Positions 12,940 to 25,056 of a stretch of 64,000 nt of DNA are shown in pieces. Position 1 is the stretch's first letter. Each line of letters starts with the position of its first letter. Below the pieces are notes generated by a model, which had not been told where the DNA came from, did no database searches, and saw nothing but the letters and a program-made list of their open reading frames with translations. This DNA comes from Pantoea sp. Mb-10 (GTDB taxonomy: Bacteria; Pseudomonadota; Gammaproteobacteria; Enterobacterales; Enterobacteriaceae): positions 434,001 through 498,000 of the forward strand of contig NZ_JAJSDX010000004.1 of NCBI RefSeq assembly GCF_021272205.1, written 5' to 3'. The position numbers and the translations under genes are program-made.

Positions 12940-14413
12940 CCTGCGCGACCTGCTGGCACCGTGGGTGCCCGGCGCGCCGGCGCGTCCACTCCGAGACATG
13001 ACTCTGGACAGCCGCGCTGCGGCTGCTGGCGATCTGTTTGTCGCCGTGGCGGGCCATCACGCTGATGGTCGTCGTTTTATTCCGCAGGCTATCGCGCAAG
13101 GGGTAACGGCCGTGATTGCCGAAGCCGAAGGCGAAGCCAGCGATGGGGATATCCGTGAGATGCACGGTGTCCCGGTGATCTATCTGGCACAGCTGCCGCA
13201 GCGGCTTTCAGCGCTGGCCGGACGTTTTTATCAACAGCCGGCCGAGCAGCTGAAAGCGATCGGGGTCACCGGCACCAACGGGAAGACCACCACAACCCAA
13301 TTAATTGCGCAGTGGGCCAGCCTGCTGGGTGAGACCTCTGCCGTTATGGGCACGATCGGTAATGGGCTTTATGGTCAGCTGGCTCCCAGTGAAAACACCA
13401 CGGGCTCGGCGGTCGATGTTCAGCATGTATTACACGACTTCGTCGGCAAAGGCGCAACGCTGGCCGCGATGGAGGTCTCTTCCCACGGTCTGGTACAGCA
13501 CCGCGTGGCCGCGCTGCCGTTCGCCGCAGCGGTCTTTACGAATTTGAGCCGCGATCACCTTGATTACCATGGTGATATGCAAGGCTATGAGTCGGCGAAA
13601 TGGTTGCTCTTCTCCGAACATCAGGTTGGCCTAGCGGTGATCAACGCCGATGATGCGGTCGGCCGTCGCTGGCTGGAAAAGCTGCCGGACGCGGTGGCAG
13701 TGACGCTGCATGAGGATCTCTCTGCCGCGTGGCACGGCCGCTGGCTGCACGCTACGCAGGTGGCCTACCACGATGGCGGGGCGCACATTCATTTCCGCTC
13801 AAGCTGGGGGGAAGGTGCAGTAGACAGCCGTCTGATGGGCGCATTCAACGTCAGCAACCTGCTGCTGGCACTGGCCACGCTGTTGGCACTCGATTATCCA
13901 TTGGATGCGCTGCTGGCAACCGCGCCGCAGCTGAAGCCGGTTTGCGGGCGCATGGAAGTGTTTTCGGCACCCGATAAGCCTACGGTGGTAGTGGATTATG
14001 CCCATACGCCGGATGCGCTGGAAAAAGCCCTAGAGGCGGCTCGGCTGCACTGTAAAGGCAAGCTGTGGTGCGTATTTGGCTGCGGCGGCGATCGTGACAA
14101 AGGCAAGCGGCCATTGATGGGCGCCATCGCCGAGCAGTTCGCCGATATCGTGGTGATTACCGATGACAATCCTCGCAGCGAGGAGCCCGCCGCCATCGTT
14201 GAAGACATTTTGAGCGGTTTACTCGATCCGGGCCGCGCGCGCGCGGTAGCGGGTCGTGCCCAAGCGGTGACCCATGCCGTCATGCAGGCTGACGCACACG
14301 ACATTGTGCTGGTCGCGGGCAAAGGACATGAAGATTATCAAATAATTGGCAATCGCCGTCTGGACTATTCTGACCGCGATACGGTGGCAAGACTGTTAGG
14401 GGTGATGGCATGA
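12926..14413 (+). CDS. murE: UDP-MurNAc-L-Ala-D-Glu:meso-DAP ligase
   Basis: Cytosolic ATP-dependent ligase adding meso-diaminopimelate to the muropeptide precursor. The 495-residue product equals E. coli MurE. It has the P-loop GTNGKTTTT and the DNPR motif that marks meso-DAP specificity. The start is GTG 12926 ([10 protein letters not shown]), with GAGGA upstream and inside the ftsI 3' end; the in-frame GTG at 12914 is less likely. It overlaps murF by 4 bp. Confidence 0.97.
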   Translation: MTDRNLRDLLAPWVPGAPARPLRDMTLDSRAAAAGDLFVAVAGHHADGRRFIPQAIAQGVTAVIAEAEGEASDGDIREMHGVPVIYLAQLPQRLSALAGRFYQQPAEQLKAIGVTGTNGKTTTTQLIAQWASLLGETSAVMGTIGNGLYGQLAPSENTTGSAVDVQHVLHDFVGKGATLAAMEVSSHGLVQHRVAALPFAAAVFTNLSRDHLDYHGDMQGYESAKWLLFSEHQVGLAVINADDAVGRRWLEKLPDAVAVTLHEDLSAAWHGRWLHATQVAYHDGGAHIHFRSSWGEGAVDSRLMGAFNVSNLLLALATLLALDYPLDALLATAPQLKPVCGRMEVFSAPDKPTVVVDYAHTPDALEKALEAARLHCKGKLWCVFGCGGDRDKGKRPLMGAIAEQFADIVVITDDNPRSEEPAAIVEDILSGLLDPGRARAVAGRAQAVTHAVMQADAHDIVLVAGKGHEDYQIIGNRRLDYSDRDTVARLLGVMA

Positions 14414-15771
14414 TACCTTTTTACCTGAAAACCCTGGCAGAAATCAGTGCCGGTGAGCTCCATGGACATGACTGCTCTATTGACGATGTCACTACGGATA
14501 CCCGTAAAGTGGTTAAAGGCAGCCTGTTCGTGGCCTTGGTGGGTGAACGCTTTGACGCCCACAACTTTGCCGATGAGGCCATTGCCAACGGGGCAGTGGC
14601 ACTACTGGTCAACAAACCGTTGCCGGTTGGCGTGCCGCAAGTTGTGGTCGCGGACACGCGCATCGCCTTTGGTCAAATCGCGGCTTGGGTGCGTCAGCAA
14701 TCAAACGCGCGCGTGGTCGGCCTGACCGGATCGTCCGGAAAAACCTCGGTAAAAGAGATGACCGCGGCCATTCTGCGCCAGTGCGGAGAGACGCTCTACA
14801 CCGCAGGGAACTTAAATAACGACATCGGCGTGCCCATGACGCTGCTGCGCCTGACCGACCATCACGACTATGCCGTGATTGAAATGGGTGCCAATCATCA
14901 GGGTGAAATTGCCTATACCACCAGCCTGGTGCGTCCTGAAGCGGCGCTGGTCAACAACCTCTCTGCTGCGCACCTTGAAGGCTTCGGCTCACTCGCGGGC
15001 GTCGCAAAAGCCAAAGGCGAAATTTTTGGCGGCTTGCCGGTTCACGGCACCGCGATTGTCAACGCTGACAGCAACGATCTGGCTAACTGGCAGCATCAGT
15101 TTGGCGATAAAACGCTGTGGCGCTTCTCACCGCACCCTATGGCTGATGCGGAATTTCGCGCCAGCGAGATCGTGCTGCGCGCCGATGCCACGCTGTTTAC
15201 GCTGCACACTCCGCGCGGTGACGTGGCGATTGAATTGCCGCTGCCGGGACGTCATAACGTCGCGAATGCGCTGGCGGCGGCGGCGCTGGCCCTCGCTATC
15301 GACGCGCCCCTGAGTGCGATTCAGGCTGGCCTTAAAACATTACAGCCTGTTCCTGGGCGTCTCTTCCCGATTCGTTTATCTGCCAGCAAATTGCTGCTTG
15401 ATGACAGCTATAACGCCAACGTGGGATCCATGACGGCGGCGGCGCAGGTGCTGGGTGATATGCCGGGCTATCGCGTGATGGTGGTGGGTGACATGGCTGA
15501 GCTGGGCGATGAGGCAGAAGCCTGTCACCGTCAGGTCGGTGAAGCCGCCAAAGCCGCCAGCGTAGATTGCGTCCTGAGCGTGGGTGAGTTGAGCCAACTG
15601 ATCGGTGAAAGCAGCGGAAGAGGCGAACATTTCGCCACTAAGACGCAGCTCATTGAACGTTTGCACGCGCTGATGTCCCAGCATCAGGACATGACTATTT
15701 TGATAAAAGGTTCACGTAGTGCCGCCATGGAGCAGGTAGTACAGAGCTTACAGGAGAAAGCAACATGCTAG
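14410..15771 (+). CDS. murF: UDP-MurNAc-tripeptide:D-Ala-D-Ala ligase
   Basis: Adds D-Ala-D-Ala to complete the UDP-MurNAc pentapeptide. The product has 453 residues (E. coli 452). The Mur-ligase ATP loop [11 protein letters not shown] and the [12 protein letters not shown] motif are present. The ATG overlaps the murE stop (ATGA), and the 3' end overlaps mraY by 7 bp, so these genes are translationally coupled. Confidence 0.98.
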   Translation: MIPFYLKTLAEISAGELHGHDCSIDDVTTDTRKVVKGSLFVALVGERFDAHNFADEAIANGAVALLVNKPLPVGVPQVVVADTRIAFGQIAAWVRQQSNARVVGLTGSSGKTSVKEMTAAILRQCGETLYTAGNLNNDIGVPMTLLRLTDHHDYAVIEMGANHQGEIAYTTSLVRPEAALVNNLSAAHLEGFGSLAGVAKAKGEIFGGLPVHGTAIVNADSNDLANWQHQFGDKTLWRFSPHPMADAEFRASEIVLRADATLFTLHTPRGDVAIELPLPGRHNVANALAAAALALAIDAPLSAIQAGLKTLQPVPGRLFPIRLSASKLLLDDSYNANVGSMTAAAQVLGDMPGYRVMVVGDMAELGDEAEACHRQVGEAAKAASVDCVLSVGELSQLIGESSGRGEHFATKTQLIERLHALMSQHQDMTILIKGSRSAAMEQVVQSLQEKATC

Positions 15772-16847
15772 TCTGGCTGGCCGAACATCTGGTCGCACTT
15801 TATTCCGGTTTTAACGTCTTTTCTTACCTGACGTTTCGCGCCATTGTCAGCCTGCTGACCGCCTTATTTATTTCGCTGTGGATGGGACCGCGCCTGATTG
15901 CCTGGCTGCAAAAGCTGCAAATCGGCCAGGTGGTACGCAACGACGGTCCCGAGTCGCATTTCAGCAAGCGCGGCACCCCGACCATGGGTGGGATCATGAT
16001 CCTCACGTCCATCACCATTTCCGTGCTGATGTGGGCTTATCCTTCTAATCCGTACGTGTGGTGCGTGCTGGTGGTGCTGGTGGGGTTCGGCATCATTGGG
16101 TTTGTCGATGATTACCGCAAAGTGGTGCGCAAAGACACGAAAGGGCTGATTGCGCGCTGGAAATATTTCTGGATGTCCGTGATTTCACTGGGCGTCGCGT
16201 TTGCGCTTTACGCTGCTGGGAAAGGCACGCCCGCCACACAATTGGTGGTACCGTTCTTTAAAGACATCATGCCGCAGCTGGGGCTGTTCTACGTGGTGCT
16301 GGCCTACTTCGTGATTGTTGGCACCGGTAACGCGGTTAACCTCACCGACGGCCTGGACGGGCTGGCGATAATGCCTACGGTCTTCGTGGCCGCCGGTTTT
16401 GCGCTGGTGGCGTGGGCCACCGGCAACGTTAAGTTTGCCGAATATCTGCACATTCCCTATCTGCGCCATGCGGGGGAACTGGTGATTGTCTGCACCGCGA
16501 TCGTCGGTGCCGGACTGGGCTTTTTATGGTTCAACACCTATCCAGCCCAAGTTTTTATGGGCGACGTCGGTTCGCTGGCGCTGGGCGGCGCGTTAGGCAC
16601 GCTGGCCGTGCTGTTACGACAGGAATTTTTGCTGGTGATTATGGGTGGCGTGTTTGTAGTCGAAACGCTGTCGGTGATCCTGCAAGTAGGCTCATTCAAG
16701 CTGCGTGGTCAGCGTATTTTTCGCATGGCGCCGATCCATCACCACTATGAACTGAAAGGCTGGCCAGAGCCGCGCGTCATCGTGCGCTTCTGGATTATTT
16801 CGCTGATGCTGGTGCTGATTGGCCTGGCAACACTGAAGGTGCGTTGA
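15765..16847 (+). CDS. mraY: phospho-MurNAc-pentapeptide translocase MraY
   Basis: Integral membrane enzyme making lipid I from UDP-MurNAc-pentapeptide and undecaprenyl phosphate. The 360-residue product matches E. coli. About ten hydrophobic segments are visible, with the catalytic motifs [16 protein letters not shown] and the HHHYE loop near the C-terminus. AGGAG lies 8 bp before the ATG at 15765, inside murF. Confidence 0.98.
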   Translation: MLVWLAEHLVALYSGFNVFSYLTFRAIVSLLTALFISLWMGPRLIAWLQKLQIGQVVRNDGPESHFSKRGTPTMGGIMILTSITISVLMWAYPSNPYVWCVLVVLVGFGIIGFVDDYRKVVRKDTKGLIARWKYFWMSVISLGVAFALYAAGKGTPATQLVVPFFKDIMPQLGLFYVVLAYFVIVGTGNAVNLTDGLDGLAIMPTVFVAAGFALVAWATGNVKFAEYLHIPYLRHAGELVIVCTAIVGAGLGFLWFNTYPAQVFMGDVGSLALGGALGTLAVLLRQEFLLVIMGGVFVVETLSVILQVGSFKLRGQRIFRMAPIHHHYELKGWPEPRVIVRFWIISLMLVLIGLATLKVR

Positions 16848-16849
16848 TC

Positions 16850-18166
16850 ATGGCTGACTATCGGGGCAGAAGCGTGGTCATCATTGGATTGGGTCTTACC
16901 GGCCTGTCCTGTGTTGATTTCTTTCTTGCGCAGGGCGTAACGCCGCGCGTGATGGACACCCGCGTATCGCCACCGGGCGTCGATAAACTGCCGGATACCG
17001 TTGAGCGCTACGTTGGCGGTATCAACAGCGACTGGCTATTGGCGGCGGATTTGATCATCGCCAGCCCCGGCATTGCGCTGGCGCATCCTGCGCTGAGTGA
17101 AGCGGCCGATGCGGGCATTGAGATCATTGGTGATATCGAACTCTTCTGTCGCGAAGCGCAAGCGCCTATCGTCGCCATTACCGGTTCTAATGGCAAAAGC
17201 ACCGTCACCACGCTGGTGGGCGAAATGGCGCGTGCCGCAGGCTGGCAGGTAGGCGTCGGCGGCAACATTGGTTTGCCCGCGCTGACCTTACTGAAATCGC
17301 CTGCTCAGCTATACGTGCTTGAGCTCTCGAGCTTCCAGTTGGAAACCACCCACAGCCTTAAAGCTGCCGCGGCCACCATCCTCAACGTGACGGAAGATCA
17401 CATGGATCGCTATCCGTTGGGCATGCAGCAGTATCGCGCCGCGAAGTTGCGTATTTATGAACATGCCAGCGTTTGCGTCGTCAATGCGGATGATGGGATG
17501 ACTATGCCGGTCCGTGGGGTCGACGCGCGCTGCGTTAGCTTTGGTATTAATCTCGGCGATTATCACCTCAATCAGCAGCAGGGCAGTACCTGGCTGCGCG
17601 TGAGAGGCGAGAAAGTGCTTAACGCCGACGAAATGAAACTGGTGGGACAGCACAACTATACCAACGCACTGGCTGCGCTGGCGCTGGCGGATGCGGTGAA
17701 TATCCCGCGCGCCTCCAGTCTAAAAGCACTCACCACCTTTGGCGGGCTGGCGCACCGTTTCCAATTGGTGCATGAAGCCAAAGGCGTGCGCTGGATCAAT
17801 GACTCAAAAGCCACCAACGTGGGCAGTACCGAAGCCGCACTGAATGGCCTGCAGGTGAAAGGCACGCTGTGGCTCCTGCTCGGCGGTGATGGCAAGGCGG
17901 CTGACTTTACGCCGCTGGCGCGCTACTTACAGGGCGATCGCGTGAGGCTGTACTGTTTCGGCCGTGATGGGGATGCGCTGGCCGCGCTGCGCCCGGATAT
18001 CGCCACGCGCACCGAGACCTTACAGCAGGCAATCGCGCAGATTGCGTCCCAGGTTTCGGCAGGCGATATGGTGCTGTTATCCCCTGCATGTGCGAGCCTG
18101 GATCAGTTTCGCAATTTTGAACAGCGCGGCGACGTCTTCGCGCAACTGGCGCGGGAGTTAGGCTGA
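16850..18166 (+). CDS. murD: UDP-MurNAc-L-alanine:D-glutamate ligase
   Basis: Cytosolic Mur ligase adding D-glutamate. I start it at ATG 16850 ([15 protein letters not shown]), giving 438 residues like E. coli. A TTG two codons earlier, overlapping the mraY stop, is possible but less likely. The N-terminal Rossmann segment [13 protein letters not shown] and the P-loop GSNGKST are clear. Its stop overlaps the ftsW start by 1 bp. Confidence 0.97.
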   Translation: MADYRGRSVVIIGLGLTGLSCVDFFLAQGVTPRVMDTRVSPPGVDKLPDTVERYVGGINSDWLLAADLIIASPGIALAHPALSEAADAGIEIIGDIELFCREAQAPIVAITGSNGKSTVTTLVGEMARAAGWQVGVGGNIGLPALTLLKSPAQLYVLELSSFQLETTHSLKAAAATILNVTEDHMDRYPLGMQQYRAAKLRIYEHASVCVVNADDGMTMPVRGVDARCVSFGINLGDYHLNQQQGSTWLRVRGEKVLNADEMKLVGQHNYTNALAALALADAVNIPRASSLKALTTFGGLAHRFQLVHEAKGVRWINDSKATNVGSTEAALNGLQVKGTLWLLLGGDGKAADFTPLARYLQGDRVRLYCFGRDGDALAALRPDIATRTETLQQAIAQIASQVSAGDMVLLSPACASLDQFRNFEQRGDVFAQLARELG

Positions 18167-19380
18167 TGCGGATCCCGGGCGCCATGCTGGCCAATTTTTT
18201 ATCGCTGCGGCTTAGAGACTGGGTAATGGGCGCGCGCGAAAGCGACGATGCGCCGATCGTACTCTACGATCGCACCTTGCTGTGGCTAACGTTTGGGTTG
18301 GCCATCATTGGTTTCGTGATGGTGACGTCGGCGTCCATGCCTGTTGGCCAACGCCTGAATGAAGACCCATTCTATTTCGCCAAGCGCGATGCCTTTTATA
18401 TTGCGCTGGCATTTGGTATGGCGCTGGTCACACTGCGCGTGCCGATGGATTTCTGGCAGCGCTACAGCAACGCCATGCTAATGACCTCCGTACTGCTTCT
18501 GCTGATTGTGCTGGTGGTGGGCAGTTCGGTAAACGGGGCGTCACGCTGGATTGCGCTCGGCCCGCTGCGTATTCAGCCTGCCGAGTTATCGAAACTCTCG
18601 CTGTTTTGCTACCTCGCCAGCTATCTGGTGCGCAAGGTTGAAGAGGTCCGCAATAACTTCTGGGGCTTCTGTAAGCCCATGGGCGTAATGGTGGTGCTGG
18701 CGGTGCTGTTGCTTGCCCAGCCTGACCTCGGCACGGTGGTGGTGTTGTTTGTCACGACGTTGGCCATGCTGTTCCTGGCCGGTGCCAAGCTGTGGCAGTT
18801 TTTGGCGATTATCGGATCCGGTATTTTCGCGGTGATTTTGCTGATCATCGCCGAACCCTACCGTATGCGCCGCGTCACCTCGTTCTGGAATCCGTGGGAA
18901 GATCCCTTTGGCAGCGGCTACCAGCTGACGCAATCGTTGATGGCATTTGGCCGTGGCGAATTTTGGGGACAAGGGCTCGGAAACTCCGTGCAAAAGCTGG
19001 AGTATTTGCCCGAAGCGCACACCGATTTCATCTTCTCCATCATTGGTGAAGAGTTGGGTTATGTCGGTGTGGTTTTGGCGCTGTTAATGGTATTCTTCGT
19101 GGCTTTTCGTGCGATGTCGATTGGCCGACGCGCGCTGGAGATTGACCAGCGTTTTTCGGGCTTCCTCGCTTGTTCAATTGGCGTGTGGTTTAGCTTTCAG
19201 GCGCTGGTTAACGTCGGCGCGGCAGCGGGCATGCTGCCGACCAAAGGCCTGACGCTACCGCTGATCAGCTATGGCGGTTCGAGCCTGATTATTATGTCGA
19301 CGGCGATCGTTTTCTTGTTGCGTATTGATTATGAAACGCGCCTGGCGAAAGCGCAGGCGTTTACCCGAGGTGCTCGATGA
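18166..19380 (+). CDS. ftsW: septal peptidoglycan glycosyltransferase FtsW
   Basis: SEDS-family polymerase that works with FtsI at the septum. The 404-residue polytopic protein has about ten membrane segments and the conserved SEDS sequences [16 protein letters not shown] and [13 protein letters not shown]. The N-terminus is about ten residues shorter than E. coli FtsW. The ATG overlaps the murD TGA, and the stop overlaps the murG start (ATGA). Confidence 0.97.
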   Translation: MRIPGAMLANFLSLRLRDWVMGARESDDAPIVLYDRTLLWLTFGLAIIGFVMVTSASMPVGQRLNEDPFYFAKRDAFYIALAFGMALVTLRVPMDFWQRYSNAMLMTSVLLLLIVLVVGSSVNGASRWIALGPLRIQPAELSKLSLFCYLASYLVRKVEEVRNNFWGFCKPMGVMVVLAVLLLAQPDLGTVVVLFVTTLAMLFLAGAKLWQFLAIIGSGIFAVILLIIAEPYRMRRVTSFWNPWEDPFGSGYQLTQSLMAFGRGEFWGQGLGNSVQKLEYLPEAHTDFIFSIIGEELGYVGVVLALLMVFFVAFRAMSIGRRALEIDQRFSGFLACSIGVWFSFQALVNVGAAAGMLPTKGLTLPLISYGGSSLIIMSTAIVFLLRIDYETRLAKAQAFTRGAR

Positions 19381-20435
19381 GTGGCAAACGGCTGATGGTC
19401 ATGGCGGGCGGTACGGGCGGACACGTTTTTCCCGGCCTGGCAGTGGCGCATCATCTGATGGAACAGGGCTGGCAAGTGCGCTGGCTGGGAACCGCCGATC
19501 GTATGGAAGCGGATTTAGTGCCGAAGCACGGCATTGAGATTGATTTCATCCGTATCAGCGGGCTGCGCGGCAAGGGCCTGAAAGCGCTGTTGCTGGCGCC
19601 GTTCCGCATCGTCAATGCCTGGCGTCAGGCGCGCACTATTATGAAGCGCTGGCAGCCAGATGTGGTATTGGGCATGGGCGGTTACGTGTCAGGCCCTGGC
19701 GGACTGGCCGCCTGGAGCTGCGGTATTCCGGTGGTGCTCCACGAACAAAACGGCATTGCCGGGCTTACCAACAAAGGGCTGGCGAAAATTGCCACCAAAG
19801 TGATGCAGGCCTTCCCCGGTGCGTTTCCGAACGCCGAGGTGGTAGGAAACCCGGTGCGCACCGATGTTCTGGCGCTGCCGCTGCCCGCCGCGCGTTTGCC
19901 TTCGCGCACGGGACCGATACGCGTGCTCGTGATTGGCGGAAGCCAGGGCGCACGTATTCTCAACCAGGTGGTGCCGCAGGTGGCAGCCGAACTGGGTGAC
20001 GCCATTACGCTTTGGCACCAGACCGGAAAAGGTGCGCGCGAAAGCGTACTGCAGGCATATGGCGAGGTTGGCCAAGCGCAGCATAAGGTCACCGAATTTA
20101 TTGACGACATGGCGGCGGCTTATGCCTGGGCTGATGTGGTGGTTTGCCGTTCTGGCGCGCTCACGGTTAGCGAGATTGCCGCAGCCGGATTGCCCGCTAT
20201 CTTTGTGCCCTTTCAGCATAAAGATCGCCAGCAATATTGGAACGCCTTGCCGCTCGAACAGGCTGGTGCCGCCAAAATTTTCGAGCAGCCGCAATTTACC
20301 GCGGCTGCAGTAGCCGACACGCTACGCCAGTGGGATCGCGCCACATTAATCACTATGGCGGAAAAAGCCCGCCAGGTTGCGATTCCCGATGCCACCGAAC
20401 GCGTGGCCCAAGAAGTGGCACGTGTCGCGAAATAG
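19377..20435 (+). CDS. murG: UDP-GlcNAc:lipid I GlcNAc transferase MurG
   Basis: Peripheral inner-membrane glycosyltransferase that makes lipid II. The product has 352 residues (E. coli 355). The N-terminal [15 protein letters not shown] loop and the C-terminal nucleotide-binding region with [11 protein letters not shown] and [17 protein letters not shown] are diagnostic of this GT28 enzyme. It starts on the 4-bp overlap with ftsW. A small hairpin separates it from murC. Confidence 0.98.
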   Translation: MSGKRLMVMAGGTGGHVFPGLAVAHHLMEQGWQVRWLGTADRMEADLVPKHGIEIDFIRISGLRGKGLKALLLAPFRIVNAWRQARTIMKRWQPDVVLGMGGYVSGPGGLAAWSCGIPVVLHEQNGIAGLTNKGLAKIATKVMQAFPGAFPNAEVVGNPVRTDVLALPLPAARLPSRTGPIRVLVIGGSQGARILNQVVPQVAAELGDAITLWHQTGKGARESVLQAYGEVGQAQHKVTEFIDDMAAAYAWADVVVCRSGALTVSEIAAAGLPAIFVPFQHKDRQQYWNALPLEQAGAAKIFEQPQFTAAAVADTLRQWDRATLITMAEKARQVAIPDATERVAQEVARVAK

Positions 20436-20458
20436 GTTCATGGGCGCACGCTGGCCCC

Positions 20459-20476
20459 GTACCTGAAAGCAGGTAC
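20459..20476 (+). repeat. murG-murC intergenic hairpin
   Basis: GTACCT, a 6-nt spacer and AGGTAC form a perfect short inverted repeat 24 bp after murG and 27 bp before the murC start. No T-run follows, so an mRNA processing or stability element is more plausible than a terminator. Weak evidence. Confidence 0.45.
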
Positions 20477-20503
20477 CTAGAGGAAAACAGGTAATTGAGG
20501 CAG

Positions 20504-21979
20504 ATGAATACACAACAATTGGCAAAACTGCGTTCTATTGTGCCCGAGATGCGTCGCGTCAGGCACATTCACTTTGTCGGCATCGGTGGTGCTGGCATGG
20601 GCGGTATTGCCGAAGTGTTGGCGAACGAAGGCTACCATATCAGCGGTTCTGATTTGGCCCCTAACGCGGTGACGCAGCATTTGACGTCGCTGGGCGCCAC
20701 CATTTATTTCAACCACCGTCCGGAAAACGTCACCGACGCCAGCGTCGTGGTGGTGTCGACCGCCGTGGCGCAGGATAACCCGGAGCTGGTGGCTGCGCGT
20801 GAACAGCGTATTCCAGTGATTCGCCGCGCTGAAATGCTCGCGGAACTGATGCGCTTCCGGCACGGCATCGCCATTGCCGGCACGCACGGTAAAACCACGA
20901 CCACGGCGATGGTCACCAGTATTTATGCCGAAGGTGGCTTAGATCCCACTTTCGTCAACGGCGGCTTAGTCAAAGCGGCAGGCACGCATGCGCGCCTTGG
21001 CTCCAGCCGTTATCTCATTGCCGAAGCGGATGAAAGCGATGCGTCTTTCCTGCATCTACAGCCGATGGTGGCGATTGTGACCAATATCGAAGCCGACCAT
21101 ATGGACACGTACCAGGGCGATTTCGAGAATTTGAAGCAGACGTTTATCAACTTTTTACACAACCTGCCGTTCTACGGGCGCGCAGTGCTGTGCGTTGATG
21201 ATGTCGTGATTCGCGATCTTATCCCGCGCGTTGGGCGTCAAATCACCACTTACGGCTTTAGCGACGATGCCGATGTACGCGTAGAGAATTATGAACAGCG
21301 CGGCGCGCAGGGGCATTTTTCGATTATTCGTCACGACAAGCCGACGCTGCAGGTCACGCTGAATGCGCCAGGTCGTCACAATGCGTTGAACGCCGCGGCG
21401 GCCGTGGCGGTCGCCAGCGAGGAAGGCATTGAAGACGAGGCGATTCTGGCCGCGCTGGAGAGCTTCCAGGGCACTGGACGCCGTTTTGATGTGCTGGGCG
21501 AGTTTGACACCGAGGCGGTCAACGGGACGCCAGGCAGCGCGATGCTGGTGGACGACTACGGACACCATCCCACGGAAGTCGACGTCACGATCAAAGCGGC
21601 ACGCGCCGGCTGGCCTGAGAAAAAATTGGTAATGGTGTTCCAGCCGCACCGCTACACGCGCACCCGCGATCTGTTTGACGATTTCGCCAACGTGCTGTCA
21701 CAGGTGGATGTGCTGCTGATGCTGGAAGTGTATCCCGCAGGTGAGACGGCCATTCCCGGCGCAGATAGCCGTTCGCTGTGCCGTGCAATCCGCAACCGGG
21801 GGAAAGTCGACCCGATTTTGGTCTCTGACCACGATGCGCTGCCGGACGCACTGGCACCGCTGCTGGCGGGTGACGATCTGATTATCGTCCAGGGGGCAGG
21901 TAACATCGGTAAAATTGCGCGCAAATTGGCTGACATTCAGTTACAGCCTGCGCTGAACACGGAGGCCCGTCATGGCTGA
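20504..21979 (+). CDS. murC: UDP-N-acetylmuramate:L-alanine ligase
   Basis: First Mur ligase, joining L-Ala to UDP-MurNAc. Starting at ATG 20504 ([18 protein letters not shown]) gives 491 residues, as in E. coli; a TTG three codons earlier is not needed. It contains the N-terminal [14 protein letters not shown] dinucleotide-fold loop, the ATP loop GTHGKTTTT and the [10 protein letters not shown] motif. It overlaps ddlB by 8 bp. Confidence 0.97.
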   Translation: MNTQQLAKLRSIVPEMRRVRHIHFVGIGGAGMGGIAEVLANEGYHISGSDLAPNAVTQHLTSLGATIYFNHRPENVTDASVVVVSTAVAQDNPELVAAREQRIPVIRRAEMLAELMRFRHGIAIAGTHGKTTTTAMVTSIYAEGGLDPTFVNGGLVKAAGTHARLGSSRYLIAEADESDASFLHLQPMVAIVTNIEADHMDTYQGDFENLKQTFINFLHNLPFYGRAVLCVDDVVIRDLIPRVGRQITTYGFSDDADVRVENYEQRGAQGHFSIIRHDKPTLQVTLNAPGRHNALNAAAAVAVASEEGIEDEAILAALESFQGTGRRFDVLGEFDTEAVNGTPGSAMLVDDYGHHPTEVDVTIKAARAGWPEKKLVMVFQPHRYTRTRDLFDDFANVLSQVDVLLMLEVYPAGETAIPGADSRSLCRAIRNRGKVDPILVSDHDALPDALAPLLAGDDLIIVQGAGNIGKIARKLADIQLQPALNTEARHG

Positions 21980-22892
21980 AAAAGTAGCGGTGTTGATGGG
22001 GGGCACTTCGGCGGAGCGTGAAGTGTCGCTGATGTCAGGCAATGCGGTATTAAACGGTCTACGCGAAATGGGCATTGATGCGCACGCCGTGGACACGCGT
22101 GATACCTCAGCGTTGACGTTAAAGCAGCTGGGCTTTGATAAAGCGTTCATCGCCCTGCATGGCCGCGGCGGTGAGGATGGCACGCTGCAGGCGGTGCTGG
22201 ATTTTATCGGCCTACCGTACACCGGCAGCGGCGTGATGGCCTCGGCCATTACCATGGATAAATTGCGCACCAAGCTGCTGTGGCAGGGCAGGGGATTACC
22301 CTCGGGCAAATTTGTCTGGGTCACGCGTCAACACTATGCGCAGGGCTTTGATGCCGCAACCCGCCAGGCCATTGAGCAACTCGGCCTGCCGCTGTTTGTT
22401 AAACCCAGCTGTGAAGGGTCAAGCGTCGGCATCAGCCGTGTTAACACCACAGACGCGCTGCCGGCGGCGCTGGACGAAGCGTTTCGTCACGATGACGATG
22501 TGCTGATTGAGGCCTTTTTGAGTGGGGCAGAGTACACCGTTGGCATCGTAGGAGATGAGATCCTGCCCTCAATCAGAATTAATACCGTCAGCGAGTTCTA
22601 TGACTATGAAGCAAAATACATTTCTGACGATACTCAGTATTTCTGTCCATCGGGCCTGAGTGACGAGCAGGAAGCAGAATTACAGTCTATAGTCCTGGCT
22701 GCCTGGCGCGCCTTGGGCTGCAGCGGCTGGGGACGCGTTGACGTCTTGACCGACAGCGAAGGCCGTTTCCATCTGCTGGAAGTGAATACGTCTCCGGGAA
22801 TGACCAGCCACAGCCTGGTGCCGATGGCCGCCAAGCAGGCAGGTTACAGTTTCCCGCAGCTGGTGGCGCGTATTTTGGAGTTGGCTGACTGA
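21972..22892 (+). CDS. ddlB: D-alanine:D-alanine ligase B
   Basis: ATP-grasp enzyme making the D-Ala-D-Ala dipeptide that MurF uses. It has 306 residues, as in E. coli. Visible motifs are [12 protein letters not shown], the ATP-binding [14 protein letters not shown] and the metal-binding [21 protein letters not shown] at 21961-21965 precedes the ATG within the murC 3' end. The stop is 1 bp before the ftsQ start. Confidence 0.98.
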   Translation: MAEKVAVLMGGTSAEREVSLMSGNAVLNGLREMGIDAHAVDTRDTSALTLKQLGFDKAFIALHGRGGEDGTLQAVLDFIGLPYTGSGVMASAITMDKLRTKLLWQGRGLPSGKFVWVTRQHYAQGFDAATRQAIEQLGLPLFVKPSCEGSSVGISRVNTTDALPAALDEAFRHDDDVLIEAFLSGAEYTVGIVGDEILPSIRINTVSEFYDYEAKYISDDTQYFCPSGLSDEQEAELQSIVLAAWRALGCSGWGRVDVLTDSEGRFHLLEVNTSPGMTSHSLVPMAAKQAGYSFPQLVARILELAD

Positions 22893-22893
22893 T

Positions 22894-23733
22894 ATGTCTC
22901 AGGCAGCACTGCGCGTTCGAAATCGCGAAACTCAAGAACGGGCCCGTTCCGGCCGCAGTAATGGAGCACGGCTGTTTGGCATTGTGTTTCTGCTGATTGT
23001 GCTGGGCGTGATGGGCGCGGGTGGTTTGGTGGTGTTGAAGTGGATGAACGATGCGTCGCGTTTGCCGCTGTCAAAATTAGTGGTGACGGGCCCCACGCAT
23101 TACACCACGCATGACGATATCCGCCAGGCCATTTTGTCATTGGGCGCACCGGGTACGTTCATGTCGCAGGACGTGGATATTATTCAGCAGCAGATAGAGC
23201 GTTTACCGTGGATTAAACAGGTCAGCGTGCGTAAGCAGTGGCCTGATGAGCTGAAGATAAACCTGGTGGAGTACGTTCCGGTTGCACGCTGGAATGATTC
23301 ACACATGGTCGACGCCGATGGCGTCTCCTTCAGCGTCCCGACCAGCCACCTCGGCAAAGAAACGTTGCCGATGTTGTATGGTCCGGAAGGCAGTGAAAAA
23401 GAGGTGTTGGCCGGTTATCACAACATGAGCGACGTGCTCCGTGCCAACAAGTTTACCCTGAAGGTCGCGTCGATGACGGCGCGGCGCTCATGGCAGCTGG
23501 TCACCAGCGATGATGTACGGATCGAACTGGGGCGCAGCGATACCATGAAGCGTCTGAACCGCTTTATTGAGCTCTATCCGGAGTTGCAGCAGCAGGGCCA
23601 GAGTCAAAACCGACGTGTTACCTACGTTGATTTGCGTTACGACTCCGGAGCCGCCGTTGGCTGGGCTGCGCTGCCGTTGGAGCAACAGGACAGTAATCAG
23701 CAACAAAACCAGGCACAGGCTAAACCACAATGA
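22894..23733 (+). CDS. ftsQ: cell division protein FtsQ
   Basis: Bitopic divisome protein that recruits FtsL and FtsB. The product has 279 residues (E. coli 276): a basic cytoplasmic N-terminus, one membrane segment ([18 protein letters not shown]), then a periplasmic POTRA domain ([19 protein letters not shown]) and the FtsQ domain. The C-terminus is glutamine-rich and variable. The TGA overlaps the ftsA ATG. Confidence 0.97.
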   Translation: MSQAALRVRNRETQERARSGRSNGARLFGIVFLLIVLGVMGAGGLVVLKWMNDASRLPLSKLVVTGPTHYTTHDDIRQAILSLGAPGTFMSQDVDIIQQQIERLPWIKQVSVRKQWPDELKINLVEYVPVARWNDSHMVDADGVSFSVPTSHLGKETLPMLYGPEGSEKEVLAGYHNMSDVLRANKFTLKVASMTARRSWQLVTSDDVRIELGRSDTMKRLNRFIELYPELQQQGQSQNRRVTYVDLRYDSGAAVGWAALPLEQQDSNQQQNQAQAKPQ

Positions 23734-24986
23734 TCAAGGCAACGGACAGAAAACTGGTAGTAGGACTCGAAATCGGCACCGCGAAGGTTGCCGCCCTGGT
23801 TGGGGAAATTCTGCCCGATGGTATGGTCAACATTATCGGGGTGGGCAGCTGCCCGTCTCGCGGTATGGATAAAGGCGGCGTAAATGACCTTGAGTCAGTC
23901 GTGAAATGCGTACAGCGCGCGATTGACCAGGCTGAGTTAATGGCGGACTGCCAGATTTCTTCGGTTTACCTTGCTTTATCGGGCAAACATATCAGTTGTC
24001 AGAACGAAATCGGGATGGTTCCGATTTCGGAAGAAGAAGTGACTCAGGATGATGTAGAGAACGTGGTACATACGGCGAAATCCGTACGCGTGCGTGACGA
24101 ACATCGTATTCTGCATGTGATTCCACAGGAATATGCCATCGATTATCAGGAAGGCATCAAGAATCCGGTTGGGCTTTCCGGCGTGCGCATGCAGGCAAAA
24201 GTGCATTTAATCACCTGTCACAACGACATGGCGAAAAATATCGTGAAAGCGGTTGAACGATGTGGCCTTAAAGTTGACCAACTGATTTTTGCCGGGCTGG
24301 CGTCGAGCTTCTCCGTACTGACTGAAGACGAACGTGAGCTGGGCGTCTGTGTTGTGGACATCGGTGGCGGTACAATGGATATCGCGGTGTATACCGGCGG
24401 CGCGCTGCGCCACACCAAAGTGATCCCTTACGCGGGGAACGTGGTGACCAGCGACATCGCTTACGCTTTTGGCACGCCGCCGACTGACGCAGAGGCCATC
24501 AAAGTGCGTCACGGCTGTGCGCTGGGTTCGATTGTGGGCAAAGACGAAAACGTCGAAGTCCCGAGCGTGGGTGGACGTCCGCCGCGCAGCTTACAGCGTC
24601 AGACGCTGGCTGAGGTGATTGAGCCGCGCTATACCGAACTGTTGAATTTAGTGAATGACGAGATTTTGCAGCTGCAAGAGCAGCTCCGCCAGCAGGGCGT
24701 TAAACACCATCTTGCTGCCGGCATTGTATTAACCGGTGGCGCGGCGCAGATTGAAGGTTTAGCCGCCTGCGCCCAGCGCGTGTTTCACACGCAGGTACGT
24801 ATCGGTCAGCCGTTAAATATTACCGGGCTTACCGATTATGCACAGGAGCCGTATTACTCAACGGCGGTTGGCCTGCTGCACTATGGTAAAGAGTCACACA
24901 TGAACGGTGACGCAGAAACGGAAAAACGTGCTTCAGTGGGCAATTGGTTCAAGCGTATCAATAGCTGGCTGAAGAAAGAGTTCTAA
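23730..24986 (+). CDS. ftsA: cell division protein FtsA
   Basis: Actin-fold protein that tethers FtsZ to the membrane and signals to the divisome. The product has 418 residues (E. coli 420). The phosphate-binding loops [14 protein letters not shown] and [13 protein letters not shown] are present. The C-terminal amphipathic membrane-targeting helix ([14 protein letters not shown]) is intact. It is followed by an inverted repeat before ftsZ. Confidence 0.98.
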   Translation: MIKATDRKLVVGLEIGTAKVAALVGEILPDGMVNIIGVGSCPSRGMDKGGVNDLESVVKCVQRAIDQAELMADCQISSVYLALSGKHISCQNEIGMVPISEEEVTQDDVENVVHTAKSVRVRDEHRILHVIPQEYAIDYQEGIKNPVGLSGVRMQAKVHLITCHNDMAKNIVKAVERCGLKVDQLIFAGLASSFSVLTEDERELGVCVVDIGGGTMDIAVYTGGALRHTKVIPYAGNVVTSDIAYAFGTPPTDAEAIKVRHGCALGSIVGKDENVEVPSVGGRPPRSLQRQTLAEVIEPRYTELLNLVNDEILQLQEQLRQQGVKHHLAAGIVLTGGAAQIEGLAACAQRVFHTQVRIGQPLNITGLTDYAQEPYYSTAVGLLHYGKESHMNGDAETEKRASVGNWFKRINSWLKKEF

Positions 24987-24996
24987 TTTTTTTAAA

Positions 24997-25027
24997 GGAG
25001 ATCATGGTGGCAATGTTTATGATCTCC
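24997..25027 (+). repeat. inverted repeat between ftsA and ftsZ
   Basis: GGAGATCAT (24997-25005), 13 bp, then ATGATCTCC (25019-25027): a perfect 9-bp inverted repeat in the 70-bp ftsA-ftsZ gap, 29 bp upstream of the ftsZ ATG. The left arm contains a Shine-Dalgarno-like GGAG. It could be an operator or an RNA hairpin affecting processing or ftsZ translation. Function is inferred only from position. Confidence 0.6.
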
Positions 25028-25056
25028 AGGCGACAGGCACATAACGGAGAGAAATC

